Below are positions 8,501-15,700 of a stretch of 31,195 nucleotides of DNA, in pieces. The DNA is taken from the IMG/VR virus record IMGVR_UViG_3300025102_000161, positions 1-31,195 of that record; one strand, 5' to 3'. The position numbers and the translations under genes are program-made. The notes below the pieces were generated by a model. It was not told where the DNA came from. It did not search any database and saw nothing but the letters and a program-made list of their open reading frames with translations. The first letter of the stretch is position 1. Every line of letters starts with the position of its first letter. The DNA is from a virus.

Positions 8501-11500
8501 AAGAACAAAAGAGACACGGTATCATACCCAGCGATTGGGAAGTAGTAGATTCAAACGGAATCTATACTGACAATTACGTAAATTGGCTAGTCGGTCAAGA
8601 GCCGGAATGCGTTGCTTGCGGAGGCACTAGTCATTGCCATGATTGTGGAGGAGGAGGTTACAGCCCAGTGCCTTTTAGTGTAGAAGCAATGAACCAACAG
8701 AGAAACATCCACTTACTGAAAAGGCTAATTGAGTACAAAGGTAATGGGACGGTGATAGGTGATGATGGTGTCTTCTATGCTAATATGATGACCCCGATGT
8801 GGAGAAAACCAGTGTCTCAGATTCTTGCTGATTGGCAGATGGGTCTACCTGTAGGAGATGCCCTGCAGCACTTGGTCGCACACACTCCTCAAGGAGAGGC
8901 TATGTTTACTCATGAGGGTCTTTGGACTACTGACGAAGATGGTAAACAGAAGGTGGTCGGTAGTAAGAAAGAGTATGATAAAATACAACGCTCGGAATCC
9001 AAGGATTTCATAATCCGAAGGATAATCGAAGGAGAAGATGCGTACGCGCGGCATTTACAAGAAAGAGCAAAGCAGATTTACCCTGATGGTGAGATACCAC
9101 CAACTTGGTCTTGGCCGAGTCCGGACAAGCCTTACACTGGTTTTGATGAGAGACTTAAGAAGTGGTTGGAGACTGCCAGCCCCAATGATAAGAGAAGACT
9201 GCACGAACTATCTGTAAAGGCTGACAGAACTCTTAGGTCTGGTTTGGACAGGCAGGATGTGGATTTAGGTAAATATCCACCGGAGTACTCAGGCCTCTCA
9301 ATTAAACAACTTCAAGACAAAGCCAAGAAACTCTTCACAGGCAAAGACTTCTTGGTGTCACCAGGACAGACTGTGTCCGGTGACACATTCCTCAAACCAA
9401 TAATGAACCCACAAGCCGAAGTTACCTCATTCAACGATTGGAAATTAGGGGAATTGATAAACCACGATGAGTTGAAGATTAAGAATAAAGGTCCTGTTTG
9501 GCTTAATAACAACTTTGAAGATATAACCGGCAAGACTCTGGACCCTGAGGGACGTTTCAGCGAAGAAGATATTCTAAGATTGATATATGCAAATAGAGAA
9601 TACAAACACTACGGAAATGATACATGGCCTTCTTGGTGGACTCCTAACCACAATGAGGGCGTGCACAAAGACAATTACATTCACGGTAGAGATGCGTTTG
9701 GAGGTGAAGGTGAGGGGCCTACGAGGTGCGGTCACGCAAATTGTGGCAAGATACCCATATATGGTCCTAAACGCATAGGAGACAAATACAACCCATACGG
9801 GTCTTTTTGTGAAGACCACCACCTAGAAGAGATGCATAGAGTACACACTAGGACAGAAAATCTAGTGGGGGGTAGAAATATATTCGGTGGCCAATCGTTG
9901 TTGCTTGATATACTAAACTCTACTCATCTAGATGAAGAGGAGATAGAAGCAGCATTTAGAGGAGAGAAGTACGGCGAGGAAGGTCTTTTCCGAGGACATG
10001 GTCAGTTAGCAGGTTTAGGTCTGTCATTTTTAGGTTTCAAAAAGATAAAGGGGACTAATGGGAACTCTGACCATTTCATGCCTTACTTCGAGGGACCTCT
10101 AGGTAGAGTAGGAACTGCTGCCGATTTCGGTTTGGGCCATGAGACCTCTAGACCAGGAAGAAGGGGGATAAGGGGGGACTCGCTATTAGACTCTGAGTTT
10201 TGGCAACCTAAAAAGCGCGGCGCTGATGTAGAAAACAGAGGGGTTTCTTTCTTCGATGGGCATGGTTGGGACTATCACCAAACAGCCAATTCACTACCAC
10301 TCATTAGACTCAGTGGTATCAATGAGAAAATAACAAGCAGAATGGAGCAAGACCCTTATCGGAACCAATGGAAGACACCGCAACAGAAATCAGTATGTCC
10401 GGATTGTTTCTCCTTAATACCAAAGACCGTAGAAGATAACCAGTCAGATGAGGCTCGTAGATTCTTCGATGAAAAAGGAAGATATCCTCAAATTATACCT
10501 GATTGTCCCTCATGTGGGCGTGAGCATGGCTACTACACAGTAAACAAACAGGACAAAGTAGTCTACCAAAGAGACATCCCTAGAGGCGACCACGTACATG
10601 CAAGAGATTTACTTTTCAAGACTAACCATGTCGGTGAACCTGTTTTGACTAATCACCAAGAAGAGTTGAGGGCTAGAACACGACTGATAGAAAGATTAGA
10701 AGCAGTCGAGAGAGGAGAGAAAGACCCTTACAACCAAAGAGAGGACGAGCCCCTTTCAAGATGGTTCAAGTTTTCCGGAAACACTGTAAAATTGAAACCA
10801 GGAGACCCACGACCGGAAGAGGGGACTAATGTCCGGCCTGAGGAAATAATCCAATCTCTACGACACATACTAGTCAAGAGAGATAAGTTTGGTGTAATAG
10901 AAACGAACAAGGACGGCATGCCAAAATACTCTAAGGACCATGCAAAATTAATAGAACAAGCCAAGACCATATTAGACCCGAAATACAGACTTCCTGTAGT
11001 TCATTCCGGTTTTGGTTCTAGAATGGGCCATCACCTTAATCCGACTCAAGACACTTTCAGAGGCATGCACACAGTAAGTGCTGCCGATAAGGTAGTAGAA
11101 AACATAAACAATGTCCTAAAGAACAACAAAAGCAACTTACAGAAATTGTCTACTAAGATAGATAACGCCTTCATGAGATTATCTAAAGGTAAGATTGAGG
11201 ATACTAGAGACATTGGTATGGTGAGAGAAATAGGCAATACTGGCATACAGCAATACGTACGTAGTTCAAAAGCCCAAGATGTTATTAGGGCCGCTAAAAA
11301 AATAGTAGAGCAGAGTGCTTTACCTACATCATTTGCTATAGGAGATGACAAAAAGACTAGGGACTTAAGAGACGCCCATCTAATAATAAACATGCTCGAG
11401 AGGCTAGATGATATTAAGACAAGCGCACATAAACACCAAGATTTCGGACGTCTGATGTTATATAGTGACACTCGTTCTCATTTTGCGGAAGACGCACGTT

Positions 11501-11859
11501 TGAGTGCAGTAACCACCGCTAATCAACAATACGCGACTGGTGTACTAGGTGCGATGCGTAATGGTGTGAGGGCAGCCGCCATACCGATGAATGACGACGT
11601 CGATGCTGATACTAGAGCCTCTTACAAGCGGTTTAGTCATGGGATACGACCACAGTCCTATCATGACATGATGTCACAACACGAAGACACTGCTAGAGAA
11701 CAATTCAATAATTGGAGCAAGGACTACTTCCAATATGCTAATGATGAAGGAGATGGACCTACACAAGAACAAACGACCTCGGAGCAGGACATTAATCAAC
11801 CTAGAGGTATAGAGGTTCGTGGCGATGATGGTGAGTGGCAACCGTATAGTAATTCTTGA
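2590..11859 (+). CDS. Giant zinc-cluster protein (3089 aa), probable virion component
   Basis: A single open frame of 3089 codons from GTG 2590; a TAG lies in frame at 2584. No Shine-Dalgarno is visible. The protein is hydrophilic and charged, with no signal peptide. It opens with PIDLAWSSIL (residues 5-14). A mildly hydrophobic Gly-rich stretch lies near 468-488. Cysteine clusters occur at about 762, 879, 1135/1138 with 1157/1160, 1217-1222, 1380/1383, 1878/1881, 2007-2019, 2380-2407, and 2603/2606 with 2639/2642. Several read C-x2-C-x-G-x-G (CPKCQGSG, CTSCDGSG) or CHDCGGGG, as in the DnaJ zinc domain. No enzyme motif was recognised. Its size and position in the virion cassette suggest a giant internal or tail protein, or a polyprotein; this is inference. 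Confidence 0.85.
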   Translation: MLGSPIDLAWSSILDSIYLKKASDWNAQHRASKVRSIVNAAKGDTGEDIQKELDTLLLDDYSRDLGGLNALRKALQEHYIDKNGQLQTIDDPTDADSPDSVWESDPYISEAVHHALNEHTSNVYNDASVRRDMDAAIAARYVSNIPDFRLRRNKVHKMMDLASEGRAWGSRAPSMTQIDDEMKSLQEMLDSGEVLPDDIADLPQLGPGHIRRVATERVKERNSLDNPYDRRGLGSTFADPKEMSYPEIRRKLREFQEVLAYNYAERMAKDVSEYRKTISPETLKRFTPVGKSYKDGEEWRKDFQSRVVKSRAYKDQFARRLKRLRADHRDLPEGSEYSKTPAEIEEMAKEDTLDKMWRNTLHDAYMERGRIRATMHPLFHSVKSQLENEGIDLDAVEEDSEGMTNEVEKQMQNKEAQDAVFRMSHMIGVSKGAKGGYGGQDWEQEYHDTNMRQIKNVWDNLSNDAQKILLGWSIASGPLLGGILKMGMRGTAGTYTKPLPPDAIEQFAAHIHSSSEKQRGRGDIPATHQDDTKRIIADYLDAIDTDSGSREDKAAEGGITPEEQFDPETGVKREGRGKLRNVPITDLGWQNAEYQTPEGGERPTLDNLISKATAQGKHEGGLPMEKKFLIDTMHQLINPSEEDNTNILSRSTSSLDPSMWLEGKVAPGMQANQALSAIIHQGTMRDDFNMYRQHRRMKRLRKLLLDYNGNPKSYSDIVKDPGFNEIYNEDSYAQLRRVGQTSKEKEQFLSSLSGKMDELRACPECNEHGHYPGTKNNCLSAGSSAGQCYGAFPGKGQEHLAGYLRPMSVAHRENASSRKFIEGLFGDLLGTIEQDGERVPHMDWFQGHHEVPTYQMGLLAKAARSDREAAHKMNMTKICPKCQGSGEMILDGEPIGIECLQCRHVGKRVDGLMRIPDMAAFYVSRGFGSPAGMQSEIRRVQETHKLKLKIRDRLYGRGTTPASQEQEAAQESLERGMIPADGSTTPFEIHPLTRWPDLHTEKGPLSEEGLGKARSAAVSALNANPLDRMSDRKDFIKQYLVNHYNEMFARIAESLDPVSAEIVNKSNPETITESGFFKELLELMSADLPYNSENPLQLSARAMNRVRSHMTHAHAPDFDGRNMHVDYGLMEQGPCTSCDGSGHPLSGLGEPVISHYCPDCIGTTSEGVHKMLKRNPWIRRAYSREHLLDMYRNGKLEQELGRTPSYHNNKYLDSAGCQCHTCQNGKAPLYHTAVGAPSLFSSGSMADKFRATMFAKNPVPRQLPVSMDPNTVTANDALYNEIHSALKRFRSIGDSPNQPFGTLQEDMTLTDLTDEDIEKEIEKIHSMLSGKDARDALMAFHQEENIVPDFGDTWNSVPYLIDDDAKPEDYTSDKMLDMPCPYCNRLSSLGLYKGEVKTIGQHLKEGMTGDLSFTTCPVAQERGDSEDGNLSKMTMDIKNNYFGPNNKKRDEVELKWEKVYESLAPTLQEMTGKYKGSRGALDAHAVQYALSPGIALRVPTIAPVAPIMIAQRRAASATGHNRMNDPNSRTRGRFSGLTWGVNTPTSQDNPYAMIRLAKEAIPTNDHNKGKVMRLWALHMLDPDYMVEQHGNPLDYRPADIGDMGEIKRVDEEREKQLTWARKVLGKGKGESLDESERRELDHGWKTLQPLLHLERMWKNDVSTPERKALWDNIDFDLPSSMFNFDKPNTFMHDDNTFDNMLSIVKTWAHDRLASATEGGYNADDAGYKQPFENHPSMEWFYKNSHKHVNSRLLVAWKEHDDEVLRGFGDEWVVTGKSLPEIENSGLMDKLWEGVTNGMPITTVRDGRNFILDGDKWPTLEEVKGMGHANEVTIAKWYKLRKEVMLRADNRKLSKQRMSDEGREYAQTGANDLGTGTRCMVCLGNRTHMPGMNDAQFWWSAANPHMEGDMESYVPHVSDNEGGRRKLEMLGMEGFEGHTPKWTHPDSIKWAHDHMKTAHGHEGEEGWRDFFEEQKRHGIIPSDWEVVDSNGIYTDNYVNWLVGQEPECVACGGTSHCHDCGGGGYSPVPFSVEAMNQQRNIHLLKRLIEYKGNGTVIGDDGVFYANMMTPMWRKPVSQILADWQMGLPVGDALQHLVAHTPQGEAMFTHEGLWTTDEDGKQKVVGSKKEYDKIQRSESKDFIIRRIIEGEDAYARHLQERAKQIYPDGEIPPTWSWPSPDKPYTGFDERLKKWLETASPNDKRRLHELSVKADRTLRSGLDRQDVDLGKYPPEYSGLSIKQLQDKAKKLFTGKDFLVSPGQTVSGDTFLKPIMNPQAEVTSFNDWKLGELINHDELKIKNKGPVWLNNNFEDITGKTLDPEGRFSEEDILRLIYANREYKHYGNDTWPSWWTPNHNEGVHKDNYIHGRDAFGGEGEGPTRCGHANCGKIPIYGPKRIGDKYNPYGSFCEDHHLEEMHRVHTRTENLVGGRNIFGGQSLLLDILNSTHLDEEEIEAAFRGEKYGEEGLFRGHGQLAGLGLSFLGFKKIKGTNGNSDHFMPYFEGPLGRVGTAADFGLGHETSRPGRRGIRGDSLLDSEFWQPKKRGADVENRGVSFFDGHGWDYHQTANSLPLIRLSGINEKITSRMEQDPYRNQWKTPQQKSVCPDCFSLIPKTVEDNQSDEARRFFDEKGRYPQIIPDCPSCGREHGYYTVNKQDKVVYQRDIPRGDHVHARDLLFKTNHVGEPVLTNHQEELRARTRLIERLEAVERGEKDPYNQREDEPLSRWFKFSGNTVKLKPGDPRPEEGTNVRPEEIIQSLRHILVKRDKFGVIETNKDGMPKYSKDHAKLIEQAKTILDPKYRLPVVHSGFGSRMGHHLNPTQDTFRGMHTVSAADKVVENINNVLKNNKSNLQKLSTKIDNAFMRLSKGKIEDTRDIGMVREIGNTGIQQYVRSSKAQDVIRAAKKIVEQSALPTSFAIGDDKKTRDLRDAHLIINMLERLDDIKTSAHKHQDFGRLMLYSDTRSHFAEDARLSAVTTANQQYATGVLGAMRNGVRAAAIPMNDDVDADTRASYKRFSHGIRPQSYHDMMSQHEDTAREQFNNWSKDYFQYANDEGDGPTQEQTTSEQDINQPRGIEVRGDDGEWQPYSNS

Positions 11860-11964
11860 TATTATTATTCTATTCAGTAATAATAATTACTCTATTTTAT
11901 TATTGAAGAAAAGGGTAAGAAAATCAAGAAGGCGGTCAGTCTGCCAGCAGTAGGTATATGTGCT
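11860..11964. other. AT-rich intergenic gap with hairpin
   Basis: This 105-base gap follows the giant gene. ATTATTATT (11861-11869) pairs with AATAATAAT (11879-11887) across a 9-nt loop, followed by T-rich sequence to about 11900, which could end transcription. CTATTTTATTA (11892-11902) could serve as a TATA-like element for the next operon. The frame of the gene at 11965 stays open upstream to a TAA at 11884 but offers no ATG, GTG or TTG, so the true start of that gene is not certain. Confidence 0.45.
11861..11887 (+). terminator. AT hairpin after giant gene, possible terminator
   Basis: An all-AT 9-bp stem begins two bases after the stop of the giant gene and is followed by a T-rich run. 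The low stability of AT pairs makes a bacterial-type intrinsic terminator doubtful, but a T-rich archaeal terminator is plausible. Confidence 0.35.
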
Positions 11965-12573
11965 ATGCCCGAGTCCCGAAGACAGGATGATAGTATGACT
12001 ATGAGCAGCATGCCTCCAATTCAACCGCAAGATACTAACGCAGACGAGATAAGAGTATTAGGTCTAATCACCTTCGTTTCTGTACTAGTCGGTGCAGCAA
12101 TTGGGGTATTCGATGCTGGACTATGGCTGAAACAAGATGGGGATGTTAGAACTAACGCTTTCACTTACGCAATGGCTGCTTTCACTCTACAAGGAATGTC
12201 TTTCGTTCTCTACAAATTACTTATGCAACAATCGCTCGACCATAGAGCATCTTTTGCTAGAATGGACAGAGAGAGGGCACGTAAGATGCAAGGGATGCAA
12301 CAGGCAATGGCCAATAAGCAGATGGAGGTTGAAATGAGGTTGCAAGAAGCCCAATTCTTAAGACAGTTGCAAATGCTTGAATATAAGAATGATAACGAGA
12401 TGCTCCACATAAACGCCGACGCATTACTTTCTGAATCTGAGGCAGAATCGGGTGTCCCTTCTCATAAAGCCAGTAAGGGCAATAGTATAGATTTAGGCGG
12501 GACGTCCGCTGTTAGTCAGAATAATAAACACTCAGTGCGTGACAGGAATGGCAAGTTTACTAAGAAGGGCTGA
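11965..12573 (+). CDS. Two-pass membrane protein with coiled coil (202 aa)
   Basis: A 202-residue protein with two likely membrane helices, about residues 31-50 (LGLITFVSVLVGAAIGVF) and 65-87. A long charged, Gln/Met/Glu-rich stretch (about 90-150) then looks like a coiled coil. The C-terminus ends RDRNGKFTKKG. The ATG at 11965 has no clear ribosome site; ATG 11995 is an alternative, and the frame is open further upstream without a canonical start. It is followed by another small membrane protein and a small GTPase, with gaps of 2 and 8 bases. The three may act together at a membrane, but no family was recognised. Confidence 0.7.
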   Translation: MPESRRQDDSMTMSSMPPIQPQDTNADEIRVLGLITFVSVLVGAAIGVFDAGLWLKQDGDVRTNAFTYAMAAFTLQGMSFVLYKLLMQQSLDHRASFARMDRERARKMQGMQQAMANKQMEVEMRLQEAQFLRQLQMLEYKNDNEMLHINADALLSESEAESGVPSHKASKGNSIDLGGTSAVSQNNKHSVRDRNGKFTKKG

Positions 12574-12575
12574 TT

Positions 12576-12824
12576 ATGGGTTGGCTTTTTCACACTCCTA
12601 GCGACGATGCGACAGAGGCTACGTTGAAGGCTTTGCACTGGCAAAACACCTTAGACAACTATTACGAGCGTGGTTGGGGATGGGCTCGCACTTTACTATT
12701 TACTACTACTGCAGTATTCATCACCTCTTGGGTTGAAATGGCATTCGACATGAGTATTTGGGACAGAACCGTAGACTGGTTTGTCTCTTGGGCTCAAGCC
12801 AAGATAGACTCGATAAGTGGGTGA
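12576..12824 (+). CDS. Small single-pass membrane protein (82 aa)
   Basis: An 82-residue protein starting two bases after the preceding stop. The first 35 residues are polar with several aromatic residues. One membrane helix spans about residues 37-53 (ARTLLFTTTAVFITSWV), and a second, weaker amphipathic Trp-rich stretch follows. It lies between a two-pass membrane protein and the GTPase, with only 8 bases to the latter, so co-expression is likely. It could be a holin-like or anchor protein, but no signature supports either. Confidence 0.62.
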   Translation: MGWLFHTPSDDATEATLKALHWQNTLDNYYERGWGWARTLLFTTTAVFITSWVEMAFDMSIWDRTVDWFVSWAQAKIDSISG

Positions 12825-12832
12825 TGATTTGA

Positions 12833-13552
12833 ATGGTAGGCGTTACGGGTTCAATACTGATGGGAGCCATAGTATATGGCAAGGAATTGTACAATTTTCT
12901 CAAACCAAGAAGAGTGGGAATATATGGCCCGACAATGGTAGGGAAGACTACTTTGGACAGATTTATGACTACACCAGGAGAGATGGAAGATATAGAGGAA
13001 AGAACCGACCACGACCCTCGTTTGATAGGAGGTGGACATGTTCTTCCCAAGGCTACGCGAAAGAGAGTCAGATGGCACGGAGAAAAGAGAATAGTTCATT
13101 CTGCCGATGTGGGTGGCCAACAACGATTTTGGAACCTATGGATAGAAGATATGGTGGAAAGACAAGTAGAGATTGTCGTATTCATGGTAGACCATCGAGG
13201 GAAAGTTGGGGGCAACGCAGATATCATCGACGCAGTGGGAGGTTTGGAGTTTCTCGTAGACGCCTTAATCGCGAGGGATTGGAAATACAGGAGTTTGAAG
13301 ACATGGTGGAAAGGCAGAAAGTACGCCCCCACTCAAATATGGGTAGTGGCAAACAAAGCCGATTTGTGGTGGGACGACAAAGCAAATATCCTTTGGCAAT
13401 CAAAAAGATTGAGAGAACACCCTATTTTCGACCCTTATCGTCCTTCTATGGTGAAACTCCAAAAAGCAGGCATTCCCTGCAGAGTATCAATGATGGCTAC
13501 CAAGATAGGTTGGAACGTCGAGCAGAGCATGCTAGAAATGCTAAGTTGGTGA
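12833..13552 (+). CDS. Arf/Ras-type small GTPase (239 aa)
   Basis: A complete small GTPase. The P-loop (G1) is GPTMVGKT at residues 32-39. G3 is DVGGQ at 92-96, the form typical of Arf and G-alpha proteins rather than the DTAGQ of Ras/Rab, with the switch-II glutamine kept and F-W following. G4 is NKAD at 174-177, after the strand IWVVA. G5 is probably S-M-M-A-T-K at about 219-224. Residues 3-15 are weakly hydrophobic (VTGSILMGAIVY) and might be a membrane contact, as N-terminal helices are in Arf. It should bind and hydrolyse GTP as a switch. It follows two membrane proteins, which suggests action at a membrane in host takeover, assembly or exit. The partner (GAP/GEF) is unknown. Such GTPases are unusual in virus structural operons. 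Confidence 0.88.
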   Translation: MVGVTGSILMGAIVYGKELYNFLKPRRVGIYGPTMVGKTTLDRFMTTPGEMEDIEERTDHDPRLIGGGHVLPKATRKRVRWHGEKRIVHSADVGGQQRFWNLWIEDMVERQVEIVVFMVDHRGKVGGNADIIDAVGGLEFLVDALIARDWKYRSLKTWWKGRKYAPTQIWVVANKADLWWDDKANILWQSKRLREHPIFDPYRPSMVKLQKAGIPCRVSMMATKIGWNVEQSMLEMLSW

Positions 13553-13559
13553 TATTAAA

Positions 13560-14543
13560 ATGATGAATAGATTTAACCCCTTAACAATAAATAGCAGTCA
13601 ACAACCCTTGGCTAGTCAAACAAGTCAAGAAATGCGTAGAGTAGCCGCTAACTCACAAGTACCGTTAGCACAACTACAAGGTCTCGCGCAAGCACAGACA
13701 TATATGCAAGACGCTGCTTTACAAAGAAGTATAGAAATACCCAAAGTTAATTTCTACCCTTCAAATCATGGCAACCCGAAAAAGGCAAGAAGGGCTGATA
13801 TTAGACAGGCTTACAAATTACTGTCTCCGACAAAGAGAAGCGTTTTTGACCCTCGTAGATATTGGTTTGGGGGTAAATATCAATTTGTTGGCGATTCAAC
13901 TAGATGTTGTATAGAAGGGTGTGATGTAGATGAGTTAATTCGCGCGGCAGGTAATGTCTATGATATGATTAAAGATGAAGATACCGGAGAATCTCTTTGG
14001 GATTTATACTTCAAAGACCCAGTCACTGGTGAGGCTAGGGCTTTCCAAGCGCGTGAGAGAGTGACTGGTGGTAGAATACTACGAGCGACTTATTGCCCTG
14101 AGCATTTACATCTTTATCATTTATTGACTAAATGGGAACGTGCTGAACAAGAAGAGGAAGGTGCTAGCACTTCTAGTCTTAAAAACCGCCTTAACAAAGG
14201 AGTTTCGATGGTTACAGTACCTGTGACCTCACTCGCCATGAGAGACAACACTCCACCTCAATTAAATGCATACCAGCCATTCTTCGATATGATAAAGAAA
14301 GACAACATCCCAGTGGTTCGTCTCAAGAACGCAATGGGTGAGAACGAACAAACAATAGTCATTTTCGATATGAGGCAATTCCAAACTGGTGGTAACAGTC
14401 GTATGATAACTGACGCTAATATCAGTGCCCCACCCATGAATATGGATTTACCAACTCCGGCAGCGACTATGGGTCTCTCGGAACTGTTAAGCCAAACGGC
14501 TCCTCCGCCTTTACAGGTAGAGAGTGAGGAGTTGGCACAATGA
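13560..14543 (+). CDS. Unknown zinc-site protein (327 aa)
   Basis: A 327-residue protein starting at ATG 13560, seven bases after the GTPase stop. The first 60 residues are Gln/Ala-rich. A compact domain follows with C116, C117 and C121 and later Y-C-P-E-H (C179, H182), probably one zinc site; the C-P-E-H half-site is shared with the proteins at 1244 and 1501. A Glu-rich linker lies near 198-205, then a basic stretch, and the last 60 residues are Pro/Met/Gln-rich. No function is recognised. The stop overlaps the next ATG (ATGA), so the two are probably co-translated. Confidence 0.62.
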   Translation: MMNRFNPLTINSSQQPLASQTSQEMRRVAANSQVPLAQLQGLAQAQTYMQDAALQRSIEIPKVNFYPSNHGNPKKARRADIRQAYKLLSPTKRSVFDPRRYWFGGKYQFVGDSTRCCIEGCDVDELIRAAGNVYDMIKDEDTGESLWDLYFKDPVTGEARAFQARERVTGGRILRATYCPEHLHLYHLLTKWERAEQEEEGASTSSLKNRLNKGVSMVTVPVTSLAMRDNTPPQLNAYQPFFDMIKKDNIPVVRLKNAMGENEQTIVIFDMRQFQTGGNSRMITDANISAPPMNMDLPTPAATMGLSELLSQTAPPPLQVESEELAQ

Positions 14544-15178
14544 CGTTTGGTTTTGGTACTCCTCAACAACCTCCTAGTGGCGCTCTATCACTCGGTTTAC
14601 CTAATAATCAACAAAGTTTACCAGCACAAAATGGACTAGCAATGGGTGGGTGGGGGCAACAACCACCACCTGGATACAACCCATATCAACAAATGGGGGC
14701 AGGAATGATGGGAGCGATGGGCTTGAACCCCTCCACTGCTGAATTAGCACCACCTAGCGATTTGGAAGTCATGGCGGCACTGATTCAGACAAGTGTACCT
14801 GTAGATAGGTGGCTCGCAGGCCCAAATATGGAAATGTTAGTATCTCTACTCTACAAAGTGACTGCTCTAGCGACAGTAGACGTCTTGAAGAATGTCAGCA
14901 TTTCTGAAACCGAAGACGGCAAATTAGCATTTGATTTTAGTGGTTTTGAGAATGCCCCTACTGCTGACAGCGTGACAATGGACTCTAACAACCTCAAAAA
15001 TGCTGCAACTATGACTAGAGACCAAGCAATGCAACAACAGCAAGCGATTCTAAACACAGTACAGCAGAATCTGATGAGTGGTGCATTGAATGCTGCAATG
15101 GCTAACCCAGGCATGATGGAAAGCGTTGGTAGTGGTGTAGGTAGTTTATTTAGGGCTACTCTAGGGATGAGGACGTGA
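14540..15178 (+). CDS. Unknown protein with Pro/Gln/Gly-rich head (212 aa)
   Basis: A 212-residue protein with GAGGAG upstream and an ATGA overlap with the previous gene. Residues 1-70 are low complexity (Pro, Gln, Gly, Met, e.g. GWGQQPPPGYNPYQQ) and should be disordered. Residues 75-150 form a likely folded helical domain, and the rest is Gln/Ala/Met/Gly-rich. There is no catalytic motif. Disordered heads of this kind occur in virion assembly and membrane-linked proteins, but the role here is unknown. Confidence 0.6.
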   Translation: MTFGFGTPQQPPSGALSLGLPNNQQSLPAQNGLAMGGWGQQPPPGYNPYQQMGAGMMGAMGLNPSTAELAPPSDLEVMAALIQTSVPVDRWLAGPNMEMLVSLLYKVTALATVDVLKNVSISETEDGKLAFDFSGFENAPTADSVTMDSNNLKNAATMTRDQAMQQQQAILNTVQQNLMSGALNAAMANPGMMESVGSGVGSLFRATLGMRT

Positions 15179-15182
15179 TAAT

Positions 15183-15425
15183 ATGGTAATGGGACCAGTT
15201 AACGATTTGATGTTCGGTCTGCATGATATGACAATGGTCAAGAAATCATCAGTGGTTGATATGATAATGGTTCAAGTAATCAGCCTTGCGTTGGGCGCTT
15301 TCTTGTTGATAGCATTCTCCGCTTACGACATGGACCAAAACGAGTTGATGTATTCAATGGCTTTCCTTTTCGGAGCCACTTTCCTCACTGGGATAGTCTA
15401 CCGAAGACTCGGGGATACTGGCTGA
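15183..15425 (+). CDS. Two-pass small membrane protein (80 aa)
   Basis: An 80-residue protein with two membrane helices, about residues 24-48 (VVDMIMVQVISLALGAFLL) and 55-73 (LMYSMAFLFGATFLTGIVY), joined by a short acidic loop with a basic tail (YRR). Its size and topology fit a holin or a small assembly membrane protein, but no family signature is visible. It closes the plus-strand operon that contains the GTPase. Its last 72 bases overlap the end of the minus-strand gene that runs toward it. Confidence 0.65.
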   Translation: MVMGPVNDLMFGLHDMTMVKKSSVVDMIMVQVISLALGAFLLIAFSAYDMDQNELMYSMAFLFGATFLTGIVYRRLGDTG

Positions 15426-15695
15426 CCATTTGAGTAACGGACATTCGCTATTAGTTAGTTTAGTCTTGTAGTTCAAGAAACAACCACATAAGTTACATTT
15501 ACTGCCTTTTTTGTGCTCACATGTATCACAAATAGATAGCCTTCTACCCTTCTCTTCTTCACTCACGTGGTTCATTGCCAAAACATCTTTCACTGCTTGG
15601 TTTATGTCGTTTATGGTGTCTTTGTTTAACGGTACACCTAACACTTTTCTCGCCCGCTTCAAACGAAAGGGCTTAGAGCGCCCACCCCACCTCAT
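15354..15695 (-). CDS. Minus-strand Cys-rich zinc protein (113 aa)
   Basis: The only convincing minus-strand gene, 113 residues from ATG at 15695. A basic head (about 1-22) precedes a helix, and then a cysteine module reads C56-x2-C59, C67-x2-C70-x-C72 and C85-P, ending L-L-K-W. This R-L-x-I-C-x2-C ... C-x2-C-G-C ... C-P-x2-K-W pattern is familiar from small phage proteins of unknown function, including the lysine just before the last cysteine group. The module ends near residue 89. The remaining Ser/Glu-rich tail is the part that overlaps the plus-strand gene by 72 bases. It diverges from the plus gene at 15701 with only five bases between starts. Confidence 0.78.
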   Translation of the reverse strand: MRWGGRSKPFRLKRARKVLGVPLNKDTINDINQAVKDVLAMNHVSEEEKGRRLSICDTCEHKKGSKCNLCGCFLNYKTKLTNSECPLLKWSASIPESSVDYPSEESGSEKESH

Positions 15696-15700
15696 GATAC

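Noticed and set aside
12817-13563. A 248-codon open frame overlapping the GTPase gene in another plus frame
   Set aside because: Its product is Arg/Ser/Gly-rich without domains. The alternative frame carries all the GTPase motifs, so this is a shadow.
13560-15178. Major capsid protein among the genes after the GTPase
   Set aside because: Both proteins lack the usual length and fold pattern of HK97-type capsids and are largely low complexity, so I did not make that call.
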